Shown here one piece after another: positions 45,501-52,985 of a stretch of DNA of 64,000 nucleotides. Each line of letters opens with the position of its first letter. Positions within the stretch are counted from its first letter, which is position 1. A program made the translations under genes and the position numbers. The notes below the pieces were generated by a model, which ran no database searches, was not told the origin of the DNA, and saw only the letters and a program-made list of their open reading frames with translations. The DNA is from Palaemon carinicauda (taxonomy: Eukaryota > Arthropoda > Malacostraca > Decapoda > Palaemonidae), in the NCBI RefSeq assembly GCF_036898095.1, contig NC_090735.1, positions 856,960 to 920,959 of the forward strand. Reading direction: 5' to 3'.

Positions 45501-48500
45501 ATGGCAAGCACACTATAGAGTAATTGCAAACAAGCATGCCATCATAAACTACCCAAGCAGTCGAAGGTACAATATGGCTGTCCCTTTCGCTGCTGAAGCA
45601 AAGTGTGATGTGGAGCGTACTTGCACTACCTGTGGGTGATTTGGTGCTGCTGAAGCATAGTGCACTGGGAAGGATGAGCGTGATGGAAATTTGTTAAGAG
45701 TTTGCGAGCACGTCGACTCGTCAGCAAGAGGAGCTCGACCACCCACTTTGCTAGTGCTTAGTAGAAGGGCGAACAACACTGCGCAAGACACTCCCACGAG
45801 TGTCTTGCGCAGTGTTGCTCACCTTTCCACTAAGGGTGTGCACGGCCAAGTGCCGAAGCAACATAGAGCAAAGCACAATCACTTGCCAACGCTTTAGCAG
45901 GAGGATGGTGAGAAACCTTGCACATAACCGCAATAAGAGGCAAACACTCGTATGGTGACGACAGGTACAGCAGGTTATTTCTCATGAGAGGGACAAGCCC
46001 GAGGCGCAGGTCCTGATGGTCTTGGCCTCACAAAAGGCAGCACGTCGGCAGTGAAGGGCAGGGACTCTGAATAACCTTCATACACCATTGTCATCTTGCT
46101 CTTAAAAGCAATGCTCTGAAGAGCTGGAACGAGGCACAAAGCTGCGGAGGCTAAATTCCAGCTATACTGACAACATATGCATGGTAAAGAGCGAATGGTT
46201 TGTTATTCACGTAAGAACAAACAAAACTTCAAGCTAAAACCTGTTACAGTATCAAGGTTATCAAGAAGCTCAATGAACTTTTTCAAAATACTTAAAGCAA
46301 CATGATATTTCATGCTATTGTAATCTTATACTGTACAGTATCCAAAAACCACACACACACACTTTAAAAAAAAAAGGCACAACTCTACATGCTGTACTGT
46401 AAAGTAATATATTCTACATAGTAATTTTGAAACATTCAATATGTCCCATGCAACTAGAACAAACAGTACTGGCTATTACTTATGAACTATTTTGTGTAGC
46501 CTACAAGCAGCTGGTTATTCAAAGGGTTAATCATTTCAGTTTTCGAACTACTCTCCTCAACATGCATCACAAGATAAGTACAATGGTGTAAGTCATACTT
46601 CACGTGTCCCTTAATCTAGGAAACAAATTACTGTTCATACACACTGCCTTCAATGCAAAAAAGGGAGATGCAAAGGACTGCAGAGGATCTTTGCCGTCCT
46701 TGTTGTTGAAAATCACTCTGTGAGTTGTGAGGTACAGACGACCAGTTTTATTCCCCCTCATCTCTGGAGGAAGAGCACCCCCAAATTCCATTGTGACATG
46801 ATCACAGAAGAGAATAATTCTGAAATGAAAAGAAATGGTAATCAACACATGATAAAAAATAATAAATAATTAGTATGCTTAACACAGCACTACTAGAATA
46901 GTAAATCATTATCATCACTATTACTTGCTAAGCTACAACCCTAATTGACAAAACAGGATGCTATAAGCCCAGGGGCCCCAACAGGGAAAATACCCCAGTG
47001 AGGAAAGAAAACAAGGAAAAATAAAATATTTTAAGAATAGTAACTACATTAAAATAGATATTTCCTATATAAACTATGAAAACCTAACAAAACAACAGGA
47101 AGAAAGATAAGATGGAATAGTGTGCCCGAGTGTACCCTCAAGCAAGAGAACTACTAAAATTCCCCTATTACGAACAATAATAAATCAGAACTTTGAAAGT
47201 GCTCTGGCACTCTCTTCATAAAATAACTGGTTTGTTCATATAACACACAAAAACATCACAAAGTTTAAAGGTACTGAACTCCTTACAGTATATCGCACAG
47301 TATATGTATGGAGGGCTATTTACTCTTGGCAATGAATACAAAACTTCTCGACTACAAGGAGACCTGGCTGAGATATTAATCATAACTTGTTGGAGGGTAG
47401 TTTTTACCTAACTTCCACTATTTTGCAGGTAGGTAAAGAGGATATTAAGAAATAAAAGAAAAGTTGCACAAAACACTAACTCATTTCAAATGACTGGAGG
47501 AGGAAAGCTGCATTAAGCGGGGTTTACACGGGCGAGCAGCTCGTCGAGCCTGGCTCGACAACCGTGTTTGAATTGATGTTCGAGCGTGTAAACGGGGTAT
47601 TTGGTTGTCGAGCGGCTCGATGAAAGTCAGGCTCAACTTGACTTTTGTGGGCGGAGCTACATTGTTTGACGAACGGTGTGAACGTGTGAACAGGTGTCGA
47701 GCTCGAGCATCAAACCTCGGTTGTTATTCAAACCTGCTAGAGGAAACATCATCAAAGAAATGAATAATGGCTGCCATTAATGAAAGTAAGAATGAGAAGG
47801 AAGTCGTACTTGATTTCATACATGCATATCGAGCTTATCCAGCTTTATGGAAAGTTAAATCAAAAGACTATTTCAATAAAGTAGCCAGAAACAAGGGAAT
47901 GGCGAACACTCGGTCTTTCATGTGGAGTTATGGCCTTCCTCATAGTTGTATTTTCATAAGTAATGAAAGGGCTGACACGATTCAGTAGATCAATGTACGT
48001 GTCTTCATCCATACGCAAATAATTGCGCCAGTCATCTGGCTCTAATTTTAAAGCAACAAGCAAGTTGGTATATGAAAATTTCTCTCTTTTGATCTTTTTT
48101 TTTTCCTTCTTATTGCCACTGCTAAAGCAATGGCTATCAAATCGTCCTGGTCGAGAGGCATGTTGACGTTGTTTTAGCACGAGGCACACTGAGGCTCGAT
48201 GTACTGTCTGAAAGCTCTTCCAGCCGTTCTACAAGTAGGTTCGACAACCGGGCTCGGTGAGCTGCTCGGCCGTGTAAACCCCGCTTTAGTTTAGACAGAA
48301 TATACAGGAGCAGCACCAAACGACTAGTTTAAAAACTTTCAATTACGTATTGAAGGCAATATGCAGAAGTAAATATAATAAAAAATAAAAGCCTGAGGAG
48401 TAACAGACAATCGCCTCCAGGAATCTGTCTCTTGTATGTGAGAGCTCCTCTATGCAATCTCAAGCTGAAATGCACACGTACCCTTTGGGCAGAACACTAC

Positions 48501-51500
48501 CTAATCTTAGAGCATACTCGCCACCTCGAGCAAACTTTCCTCTTGGTGCACGATCTTCAGGGTGGAATCCCAAGTCCTCAAGACAAATTAGTAGATTAAC
48601 TGTGAAATTTTCGAATGAGGCAGGAGAGGAGCTAGAGGATGTTAGGGAGGATATGCAGATGTGCAGGGACGTTTACTCGCTCAATATCCATGATTCCCAA
48701 AGTCCTGGTCCGTCCTAACACCCTATTCCTTCTTCGGTAATGGTCGGACTGCAAAAAAAGTTGTTCCTTGAAAAGAAGCAAATACCACCCGAAGATTCCG
48801 ACTTAAGTAACAGAGTAACGGCACCGTTGCAAAGGCCATGCCACATCCCTCAAGCTGAAGCTGAACCTGGAGTAATGTAAGTACAGCTATACTTTGAGAA
48901 AGTACCGCTAGAACGTTATTGGATCCTTTGATTGGCCAGACAGTGTTACATTGGATTCCTCTCTCTGGTTATAGATCATCATTTCTTTACTGACACATAC
49001 ATCAAATAGTCTGGCCTGTTCTTTACACATTCTCCTCTGTTCTCATACACCTGACAACACTGGATTACCAAACAATTCTTCTTCACTCAAGGGGTTAACT
49101 ACTGCATTGAATTGTTCAGTCTCTATTTTCCTCTTGGCAAGTGTAGAAAAAACTGTGGTAAGCAGCTCTACTATGAGAAGGACACTTCAAAATCCAACCA
49201 CTGTTCTCTAGTCTTGGGTAGTGCCATAGCCTCTGAACTGTGGTCATCCACTGTCTTGGGGTTGAGTTCTTTTGCTTGAAGGTACACTTGGGAATGCTTC
49301 TATCTTGCTTCTATTCATTTTTTTCATTTTATTTTTTTATTTCTTATAGTTTGTATGAAAGATCTCATCTAATAACATTACTGTTTTTAATATATTTTCT
49401 CATCGCTCATTACTTCTTTTGTAGATTACTTGTTTCCTTAACTCATTGGGCTATTTTCCTTGTTGGAGCCCTTGGGCTTATAGCATCCCTCTTTTCCTCG
49501 GTACAAGTGTAAACTTTCTTTACTTATGAAATATTTTTCCCATACAAAATATAATTGTGTTACCTTGCTAGGAGTGAAACGGGTTCAAATCAAACACGGT
49601 AAGCTAAGAATTGGCAGTCTATGGGGGTCAAGGGGTCATTAGCCACCCTTACCCACACCCGTTAGGTAAGGATACGGCTTTTATGTTAGGTTAGGTGGTG
49701 TTCTTGTATAGCGGTTTTGTAGAACAACTGACACAGGTTTTCAAATATGATTGTCACGACTTATTAACTACCGGTATGTGTAGTTGTGTAGTGGTTTTGT
49801 AGTATGGCGACCATGACTTACTAATGACTAGAAAATGGGAAGGAAATTCCCATTTTCTAGTCCTTTGGGAGGACCTGTCCATCATTATACAAAGACTCCA
49901 GAATCTTTTTTTTATCAAAATGTGTAACTTTGTTAAAAGTAATTTCAGACAGGAGTATAGGTAAATTTTTCTAAGAAAACCATATGATTTTTGGCATAAA
50001 ATAAAAAGAAAATGCTATAATTATGGGTATTTTGAACATTTCTGATGGTTTAAACTGGCGACAAATGACCGTTTTTGAGCCCCCTAAAAACCATTATTTC
50101 ACACAAAAACACCTATTATTTGGAGAACATGAGAAAAAGGGTATGTTTAACCCCCCCCCCCACCAAAAATGGCGTTTTGAACATTTATGATGGTTTAAAC
50201 TGGCGGCAAATTACGTTTTTTGAGCTAATGGACTCCAAACTCCAGCCCCCCAAAAAACCACTATTTCACACAAACACCCCTACTACAGTATATGGAAAAC
50301 ACAAGAAAATGTGCATGTTTACGCCCTCCCCTCCCCCCACCCCAGGAAATGGCGTATTCATAGATGTTCGCCGCTATAGGAATCGATTCTCCAACCACCC
50401 TACAAAACACTTAAGTTCACATACTAGGATAGGGTTGCAATCGTCAGAAAATAGAGTAAAAATTGTCACCAATCGAATTTTTTAAGAGAAGTTTTACAGA
50501 ATGAAATAATTAATTCACTAAATTTGTAAATGCTTGTCCCAACAATCTACACACTAGGACTACTCGGCGCATGAATGTCGAAAGCGTGCGGGAAAAATGG
50601 ACAATAACTAACCCAAACTTCCCCCCATAACCTGACCTACAAGCCATGTCTTTACCTTCCTAATGACCTAACAGGGGGGCTAACGCCCCTTGCGACCCCC
50701 AACACTGTCGCTATCATACAAACACCACACACCCACCTAACCTACTAGTTACCTAGCCGGGGGCAAGGCCACGGACCCCCTTCATAGGTCTCTCTCTCCT
50801 ACACAAAAAAAAGCGATAGGCAGCCCTCTAAATTATAACTTAACCACATCGTAATTATAAAAAAGTGTAAATGTTTATAAGATAGGCAGCACTCTAAATT
50901 ATATCTTAACCACATTGTAATAATAAAAAAGTTACTCAGGATTACCTTAATATTCGTAGTCGCTAAAGTCCTCAATGCATCAAGCTGATCTATATGAGTA
51001 ATAAACTTAACCACACCGATCAAAGAAAAACTATAGGGAACACGTCTGTCCATTACGGCGGTTAGCGATGGAAAGGCCGACCTCATGGTTCAGGTCAATC
51101 TTGGGTCACAAAGGGGGGGGGGGGGGATTTTTAAATCATGCGGCCAACAAAAGTAGGACTACAAGCACACAAAAACAAAAGGTTAGTTCAGGTGGATTGT
51201 TTGACACTGGCTTAATCTACCGAAACATCTTAATTAGATGTTGGCTAACCTAACCTTTGGTTGTATATATAACAAATTAGAGTTTGGCATAATTTCAGGA
51301 TGTGTCCCAATGAACTTTAATCTTAACAAGGGGTTAAGAATGTAGACTGCTGGGATTAGTGAAAACATAATTCCAAACATCAATAAAAGTACAGGTTCCG
51401 CCACCAGCTGATAGGCGAACGGGTCGCCGCCCAACGGGTGTTATTATAGTCAGGCAGGAAGCAATGATTGGGGGAAATTTTATGACCGAGTAACTTGGCC

Positions 51501-52625
51501 ATGGCTTCAGCAAAAGACTAATTATAACGACCTTTCCTCTACCTAACAATTCATGATAATTATTACAGCAGTATCAAATGCCACTGTAAAGGATGTGTCC
51601 CAGCCAACTACAAACTTAACAGAGGGGTAAGAATGTTTATTGATGGGACTGCATTAAATTGTAAAAATTAACGATTCTTGGCATGGGACGGCATGGGCTC
51701 TATCTATCAGGAAAGTTTGGAAACTAAGCAGGAACTACCCGTGCCATGGTGTGGATCAAAACAGGACTTTGAAAATTTTCAGAGGTGGGCGAAACATTTT
51801 TATTTTGACCAACCGCTTCAGATTAAATAGTGAAACCTAATGAGCTAATAATGAGTATATGGGATTTAGAATATGTGTAGCTCGTAGGGTTACCAGGCCT
51901 GTTGCTCACAAAGAAAACGAAGATATAGAAAACGAAGATCTACTTTTTTCGTGTTTGTCATCGCCCATACAGTATTTCATTGTATCTACAGGTGTTGGTA
52001 AATGAACCGACGCAAATATACACTTACCAATCTTCACTCCGCCGTGGCTTGTTATGCTCGCAATTAAACATTATTTTATTGATCCTCTGTTCTGACAAGC
52101 TGTACACGTTGAGCCACGCGAATTACCCGAGTTACCCAAGTAGGAGAATATTTTGGAGGACAAAATATCGGTGACCCAACCTAACTACACACTACCCCCA
52201 AAAGTAACCTGTCTATCTAGGATTTATTCAATTATGCAAGATCCAATATCACAACCGCTATAGAATAATTCATCAATAACCACTCAGGTTAATATGACCT
52301 CACAACCTTGCTACGGGTTATGAAAAAGACATGTTTAGTAGACCGTTTAGGCCACGCCCCTTCCATTCATATCGACCCTATATCTATCCTGCACACCAAA
52401 AAACAAAACCAAAACTCCTGAAGGAGACCATACCGAATAGGAAACCCTTATCTTTGACAATTAACTACGCCTACGACAACCCTATCCAGCAGAACAAACA
52501 CAGTCTGGCATGTTCTATCTTCCAGCCAGTACACATTTAAGATGAAGAGCAAATGGAAATGTTCCATACCTTTCTCCAGAATAAATCAAGACTCCTTTTC
52601 CCGCGTGGGCGCCGTTGAGTGCCAT
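24531..52625 (-). CDS. WBP2: WBP2, WW domain-binding protein 2 (seven coding exons joined)
   Basis: Adaptor with an N-terminal GRAM/PH-like domain and C-terminal PPxY motifs that bind WW-domain proteins such as YAP and Nedd4-type ligases, and a transcriptional coactivator in vertebrates. Coding exons on the minus strand: 52570-52625, 46645-46819, 33395-33554, 31492-31650, 30849-30947, 26474-26556 and 24531-24578. These total 780 bases, giving 259 residues (human WBP2 is 261). All junctions obey GT-AG and the phases fit. It starts MALN like the vertebrate protein. The GRAM domain is residues ~19-130 (YLTTHRVIF, then [22 protein letters not shown]). There are five PPxY motifs (PPPY, PPAY, PPPY, PPAY, PPSY). 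Introns of 13.1 kb and 5.7 kb carry transposons. The exon join is my inference from homology and splice signals. Confidence 0.93.
24650..26230 (-). mobile_element. RTE-like LINE fragment (endonuclease and start of RT) in WBP2 intron 6
   Basis: On the minus strand, ~25680-26150 encodes an AP-endonuclease-like stretch ([22 protein letters not shown]). 25134-25334 is a linker ([10 protein letters not shown]). 24751-25089 is the start of the RT domain ([20 protein letters not shown] continuing to ~24655). It has several stops and frameshifts. The copy ends inside RT just where the complementary copy at 58925-60330 begins, and the two overlap in the KAYDRVD region. Dead copy, same family. Confidence 0.8.
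26474..26556 (-). CDS. WBP2: WBP2 exon 6
   Basis: 83 bases. Acceptor CTTTACAG above 26556, donor GTAAGT at 26473 downward. Enters in phase 1 and leaves in phase 0. Encodes [24 protein letters not shown] sequence ending APPAY (fourth PPxY). Confidence 0.9.
26557..30848 (-). other. WBP2 intron 5, no gene recognised
   Basis: 4.3 kb between exons 5 and 6. It lacks clear coding capacity. Open frames at 29343-30418 on both strands are short and carry no domain I recognise. It contains a degenerate repeat (about four CTGAAYTCCCTCAACTGT-like segments, 29080-29290), a doubled CCGAAGGGTGGGG (29458-29487), a (GT)n run near 30546 and the GAGCGAAAGGGTTTGTAT motif near 30673 shared with other loci. It is more GC-rich than its surroundings, suggesting an old unclassified repeat. 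Confidence 0.5.
30849..30947 (-). CDS. WBP2: WBP2 exon 5
   Basis: 99 bases. Acceptor TCTCTAG above 30947, donor GTATGT, phase 1 at both ends, hence skippable without a frameshift. Encodes [15 protein letters not shown] (third PPxY) and a Gly/Ala-rich stretch. Confidence 0.9.
31185..31395 (-). mobile_element. RTE-like LINE 3' end in WBP2 intron 4
   Basis: The minus strand encodes [20 protein letters not shown], matching VREARERARNRNEWRAIVTQ at the end of the LINE at 58925-60330. The conserved GAAGCTTCAT 3' UTR block follows. 5'-truncated copy. Confidence 0.8.
31492..31650 (-). CDS. WBP2: WBP2 exon 4
   Basis: 159 bases. Acceptor TTCACAG above 31650, donor GTGAGT, phase 1 on both sides. Encodes the Pro/Tyr-rich part with two PPxY motifs (DAPPPYTPP and [10 protein letters not shown]) and GGYYGWVPP. 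Confidence 0.92.
31651..33394 (-). other. WBP2 intron 3
   Basis: AT-rich, with A-tracts near 31808 and no gene or defined mobile element. The block at 32885-33060 is purine-rich and non-coding. Confidence 0.55.
33395..33554 (-). CDS. WBP2: WBP2 exon 3
   Basis: 160 bases. Acceptor TTTTACATCAG above 33554 (phase 0), donor GTAAGTG (phase 1). Encodes the second half of the GRAM domain: [25 protein letters not shown] and [11 protein letters not shown], close to the human sequence. Confidence 0.94.
33903..34199 (-). mobile_element. piggyBac-like MITE, copy 2 (WBP2 intron 2)
   Basis: Inverted relative to copy 1 at 8687. TTAA flanks at 33899-33902 and 34200-34203, ends CCCTTTTACCCC and GGGGGTAAAAAGG. 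The same internal palindrome (GGACGTACCGGTACGTCC) is present. No coding capacity. Confidence 0.8.
34204..36469. other. Part of WBP2 intron 2, nothing recognised
   Basis: AT-rich, no supportable gene or element boundary. Confidence 0.45.
36470..36830. mobile_element. MITE-like element with ~40-bp inverted ends
   Basis: The left end (AAATTTGAAAGTATTTTGTATTTTTCC) is repeated in inverted form at 36800-36830 (AATACAAATTACTTTCAAATTT). The interior (C- and G-rich near 36655) has no coding potential. Its ends resemble the palindromic element at 23497. Confidence 0.6.
36831..37263. other. Intronic DNA left of DIRS-C
   Basis: No recognisable gene. Flank of the DIRS-C insertion in WBP2 intron 2. Confidence 0.45.
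37264..37453. repeat. DIRS-C inverted terminal repeat, 3' end of element
   Basis: Pairs with 43532-43709 (for example CTGTTCCTCAGATTATC against GATAATCCGAGGAACAG; GACTGCGGCAGAATTTAATC on the other strand). The outer part (AGTTTTTATGATAAAAC) is end-specific. Confidence 0.85.
37495..37604. repeat. DIRS-C internal complementary region
   Basis: The left half is the reverse complement of the 37264 end (GTTTTATCATAAAAACT). The right half is the reverse complement of the 43709 end (ATTTTTATGAATAGAAC). The two halves meet near 37557. Confidence 0.85.
38012..41001 (-). pseudogene. Degenerate Pol of DIRS-C (RT, RNase H, tyrosine recombinase)
   Basis: 39220-41001 encodes 593 codons with RT ([20 protein letters not shown]) and RNase H ([28 protein letters not shown]), the catalytic residues present. 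It then stops at TAG 39220-39222, where the neighbouring context (AREWFTEV follows) shows a lost Trp codon. The frame resumes to 38914, shifts by one base around 38960-38990, continues at 38663-38893, has a further stop near 38663, and ends with the recombinase at 38012-38647 ([17 protein letters not shown]). At least two nonsense mutations and one frameshift, so non-functional as a whole, although the RT-RNase H part is intact. +1 frame relative to gag. Confidence 0.88.
39197..40972 (-). other. Long open frame continuing the gag frame of DIRS-C past its TGA
   Basis: Immediately after the gag TGA (40973-40975) the same frame is open for 591 codons across RT and RNase H. The first codons read [15 protein letters not shown]. 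No domain recognised; Ser/Gly/Arg-rich. Third occurrence of the same arrangement. No evidence of translation. Confidence 0.3.
40973..43431 (-). pseudogene. Gag-like gene of DIRS-C, one frameshift
   Basis: The likely start is the ATG at 43429-43431 (MSEKIHYRV), not the upstream extension of the open frame. The N-terminal part (42877-43431) has the same Cys-rich module as DIRS-B ([16 protein letters not shown]). A one-base shift between about 42880 and 42920 separates it from the rest (40973-42880, 635 codons). That part includes a tandemly repeated RDDTA-type region (42000-42300) and the conserved block [13 protein letters not shown] to [12 protein letters not shown]. It ends TGA. Close in layout to the intact DIRS-B Gag. 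Confidence 0.82.
42000..42300. repeat. Degenerate internal minisatellite in DIRS-C gag
   Basis: Repeated CGTCACGATGACGA/GCAGTATCGTC units of roughly 27-36 bases, giving RDDTAxRH-like peptide repeats on the coding strand. Units vary in length and sequence. Confidence 0.6.
43532..43709. repeat. DIRS-C inverted terminal repeat, 5' end of element
   Basis: Partner of 37264-37453. Outer end CATAAAAAT at 43701-43709. Confidence 0.85.
43807..44202 (-). CDS. Unrecognised open frame, possibly a transposon fragment
   Basis: 131 codons with protein-like composition at the start (hydrophobic [17 protein letters not shown], then Ser/Thr/Pro/Arg-rich). Located in WBP2 intron 2 between DIRS-C and the LINE at 44206. 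I do not recognise it. It could be a piece of a retroelement Gag or chance. No splice signals or homologue in the window. Confidence 0.2.
   Translation of the reverse strand: MLANLIKHQDLLAMSCVRSEGIASTLNPAVLQRALLLLQRTLLDFSPSQGSAAVGFWTGPNTAYHTPAGTSRIPMESSESSGRSSPPSVRRPSSTTARIQGRNLISLQLSQFSTERRDSKTPSVELDLKTL
44206..45505 (+). pseudogene. LINE reverse transcriptase fragment with intact 3' tail
   Basis: Non-LTR retrotransposon of the Jockey/CR1-like type. 44206-44724 encodes the RT palm: [31 protein letters not shown] and the catalytic YADD in [11 protein letters not shown] frameshift and stop at ~44722 break the frame, and 44770-45105 continues the thumb/C-terminal region ([13 protein letters not shown]). 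The shared 3' tail (GGGCTATTTTTCCC, TTTATAGCATC, AGGGTTGTAACTTGGCTAG) ends in (TAA)n at ~45505. It lacks endonuclease and ORF1, so it is 5'-truncated and dead. It is the most complete member of the family that supplies tails throughout the window, and it lies antisense in WBP2 intron 2. Confidence 0.85.
45506..46644. other. WBP2 intron 2 near exon 2, includes a strong hairpin
   Basis: No gene recognised. Contains the hairpin at 45756-45835 and, at 46185-46235, the GAGCGAATGGTTTGTTAT motif also seen near 30673 and 56860, probably ends of an uncharacterised repeat. Confidence 0.45.
45756..45835. repeat. Long inverted-repeat hairpin
   Basis: A perfect 20-base stem (CAACACTGCGCAAGACACTC at 45774-45793, reverse complement at 45798-45817) with a 4-base loop, extended outward by an imperfect stem (CTTAGTAGAAGG against CCTTTCCACTAAG). 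Confidence 0.85.
46645..46819 (-). CDS. WBP2: WBP2 exon 2
   Basis: 175 bases. Acceptor TTTCATTTCAG above 46819 (completes a codon begun in exon 1), donor GTGTGT in phase 0. Encodes the first half of the GRAM domain ([39 protein letters not shown]). The chosen donor gives the same spacing to QPVFG as in human WBP2. A GTATG four bases further is a stronger-looking donor but would break the frame. Confidence 0.92.
46912..47160 (-). mobile_element. LINE/composite repeat tail, minus strand
   Basis: Reverse complement of the shared tail, without a long trinucleotide array, preceded by the GGGTACACTCGGGCACACTATTC-type block of the composite repeat. Located in WBP2 intron 1 close to exon 2. Confidence 0.7.
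47767..47988 (+). pseudogene. MADF/Myb-like protein fragment of the Harbinger element
   Basis: N-terminal 73 codons containing [20 protein letters not shown] and [10 protein letters not shown], the start of a MADF-type DNA-binding domain. PIF/Harbinger elements usually encode such a protein next to the transposase. The frame runs into the transposase remnant on the other strand, so the C-terminal half is deleted. Confidence 0.7.
47860..48189 (-). pseudogene. Harbinger transposase N-terminal fragment
   Basis: The minus strand encodes [45 protein letters not shown], the conserved N-terminus of Harbinger/HARBI1-type transposases. The catalytic DDE part is absent because the internal deletion joins this fragment to the MADF gene tail-to-tail. 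Confidence 0.75.
48892..49505 (+). mobile_element. Composite non-autonomous repeat, copy 2
   Basis: Starts near GTACCGCTAGAACG and carries the ATAGTCTGGCCTGTTCTTTAC, GGGGTTAACTACTGCA and GTCTTGGGTAGTGCCATAG blocks, then the LINE tail (GGGCTATTTTCC, GGCTTATAGCATCC). Similar to 12175 and 54093. WBP2 intron 1. Confidence 0.75.
49826..49862. repeat. Perfect 16-bp-stem hairpin
   Basis: GACTAGAAAATGGGAA (49826-49841), a 5-base loop, then TTCCCATTTTCTAGTC (49847-49862). Confidence 0.85.
50029..50350. repeat. Imperfect tandem duplication, ~144-bp period
   Basis: TTTTGAACATTTCTGATGG (near 50029) recurs as TTTTGAACATTTATGATGG near 50173, followed in both by TTTAAACTGGCG and later by CCATTATTTCACAC/CCACTATTTCACAC and a C-rich tract. 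Two diverged copies. Confidence 0.7.
50814..50933. repeat. 67-bp direct duplication
   Basis: GATAGGCAGCCCTCTAAATT at 50814 and GATAGGCAGCACTCTAAATT at 50881, each followed by ATAWCTTAACCACAT and TAATAAAAAAGT-type sequence. Confidence 0.75.
51111..51126 (+). repeat. G homopolymer (~16)
   Basis: Uninterrupted G run followed by ATTTTTAAATC. G-quadruplex-prone and prone to assembly error. Confidence 0.85.
52570..52625 (-). CDS. WBP2: WBP2 exon 1 with start codon
   Basis: ATG at 52623-52625. Encodes [18 protein letters not shown] plus two bases of the next codon. Donor GTATGG at 52569 downward. The MALN start matches vertebrate WBP2, and phase 2 fits exon 2. CpG-containing GC-rich context around the start is compatible with a promoter-proximal exon. 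Confidence 0.9.
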
Positions 52626-52794
52626 TGCTTTCGCTGGAAGTTGTGGCAATTATGATCCGGAATGAAATCTCTTACGACGTCAATCCACTTATGACAGTCA
52701 CTTTCTGCGTGAACCTCTGACAGTATTGCCAATGTGTTGTCTATTCAGAAACAATTTATTTTTATTATTCTTTTGCTCTTGATTCTATGGAGTA

Positions 52795-52797
<3 letters not shown>
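52626..52797 (-). promoter_or_regulatory. WBP2: Probable WBP2 5' UTR/core promoter region
   Basis: The only unique-looking DNA between the start codon and the LINE tail at 52798. Contains CpGs and a CGTCGTAAGAGATTTCATTC-type stretch on the minus strand. I see no TATA box or initiator that I can defend. Confidence 0.3.
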
Positions 52798-52863
<66 letters not shown>

Positions 52864-52985
52864 AAGCTAAGTTACAACCTAGATGGGAAACCGGGATGCT
52901 ATAAATTCAAGGGTTCCAACACAGAAAAATAGCCCAGTGAGGGAAGGAAACAAGTAAATAAAAAAGACTACAAGAGTTGTTTTCT
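52798..52985 (-). mobile_element. LINE 3' tail with (ATT)n, just upstream of WBP2
   Basis: About 22 ATT units (52798-52862), then the reversed LINE tail (AAGCTAAGTTACAACC, GGGATGCTATAAATTC, AATAGCCCAGTGAGGG). Same strand as WBP2, beginning about 170 bases upstream of its ATG. Confidence 0.85.

Larger units (their letters stand above)
47516..48285. mobile_element. PIF/Harbinger deletion derivative in WBP2 intron 1
   Basis: 770 bp with terminal inverted repeats starting AGCGGGGTTTACACGG (47516) and ending CCGTGTAAACCCCGCT (48285), about 50 bases long with the GAGCAGCTC and CGACAACCG blocks. It is flanked by a TTA target duplication (47513-47515, 48286-48288). TTA/TWA duplications and the two encoded fragments below identify PIF/Harbinger. 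The middle of the parent element is missing, so it cannot move on its own. Confidence 0.9.

Noticed and set aside
46638..46644. GTATG donor four bases inside the chosen WBP2 intron 2 start
   Set aside because: Looks stronger than GTGTGT but would add four bases and break the frame into exon 3.
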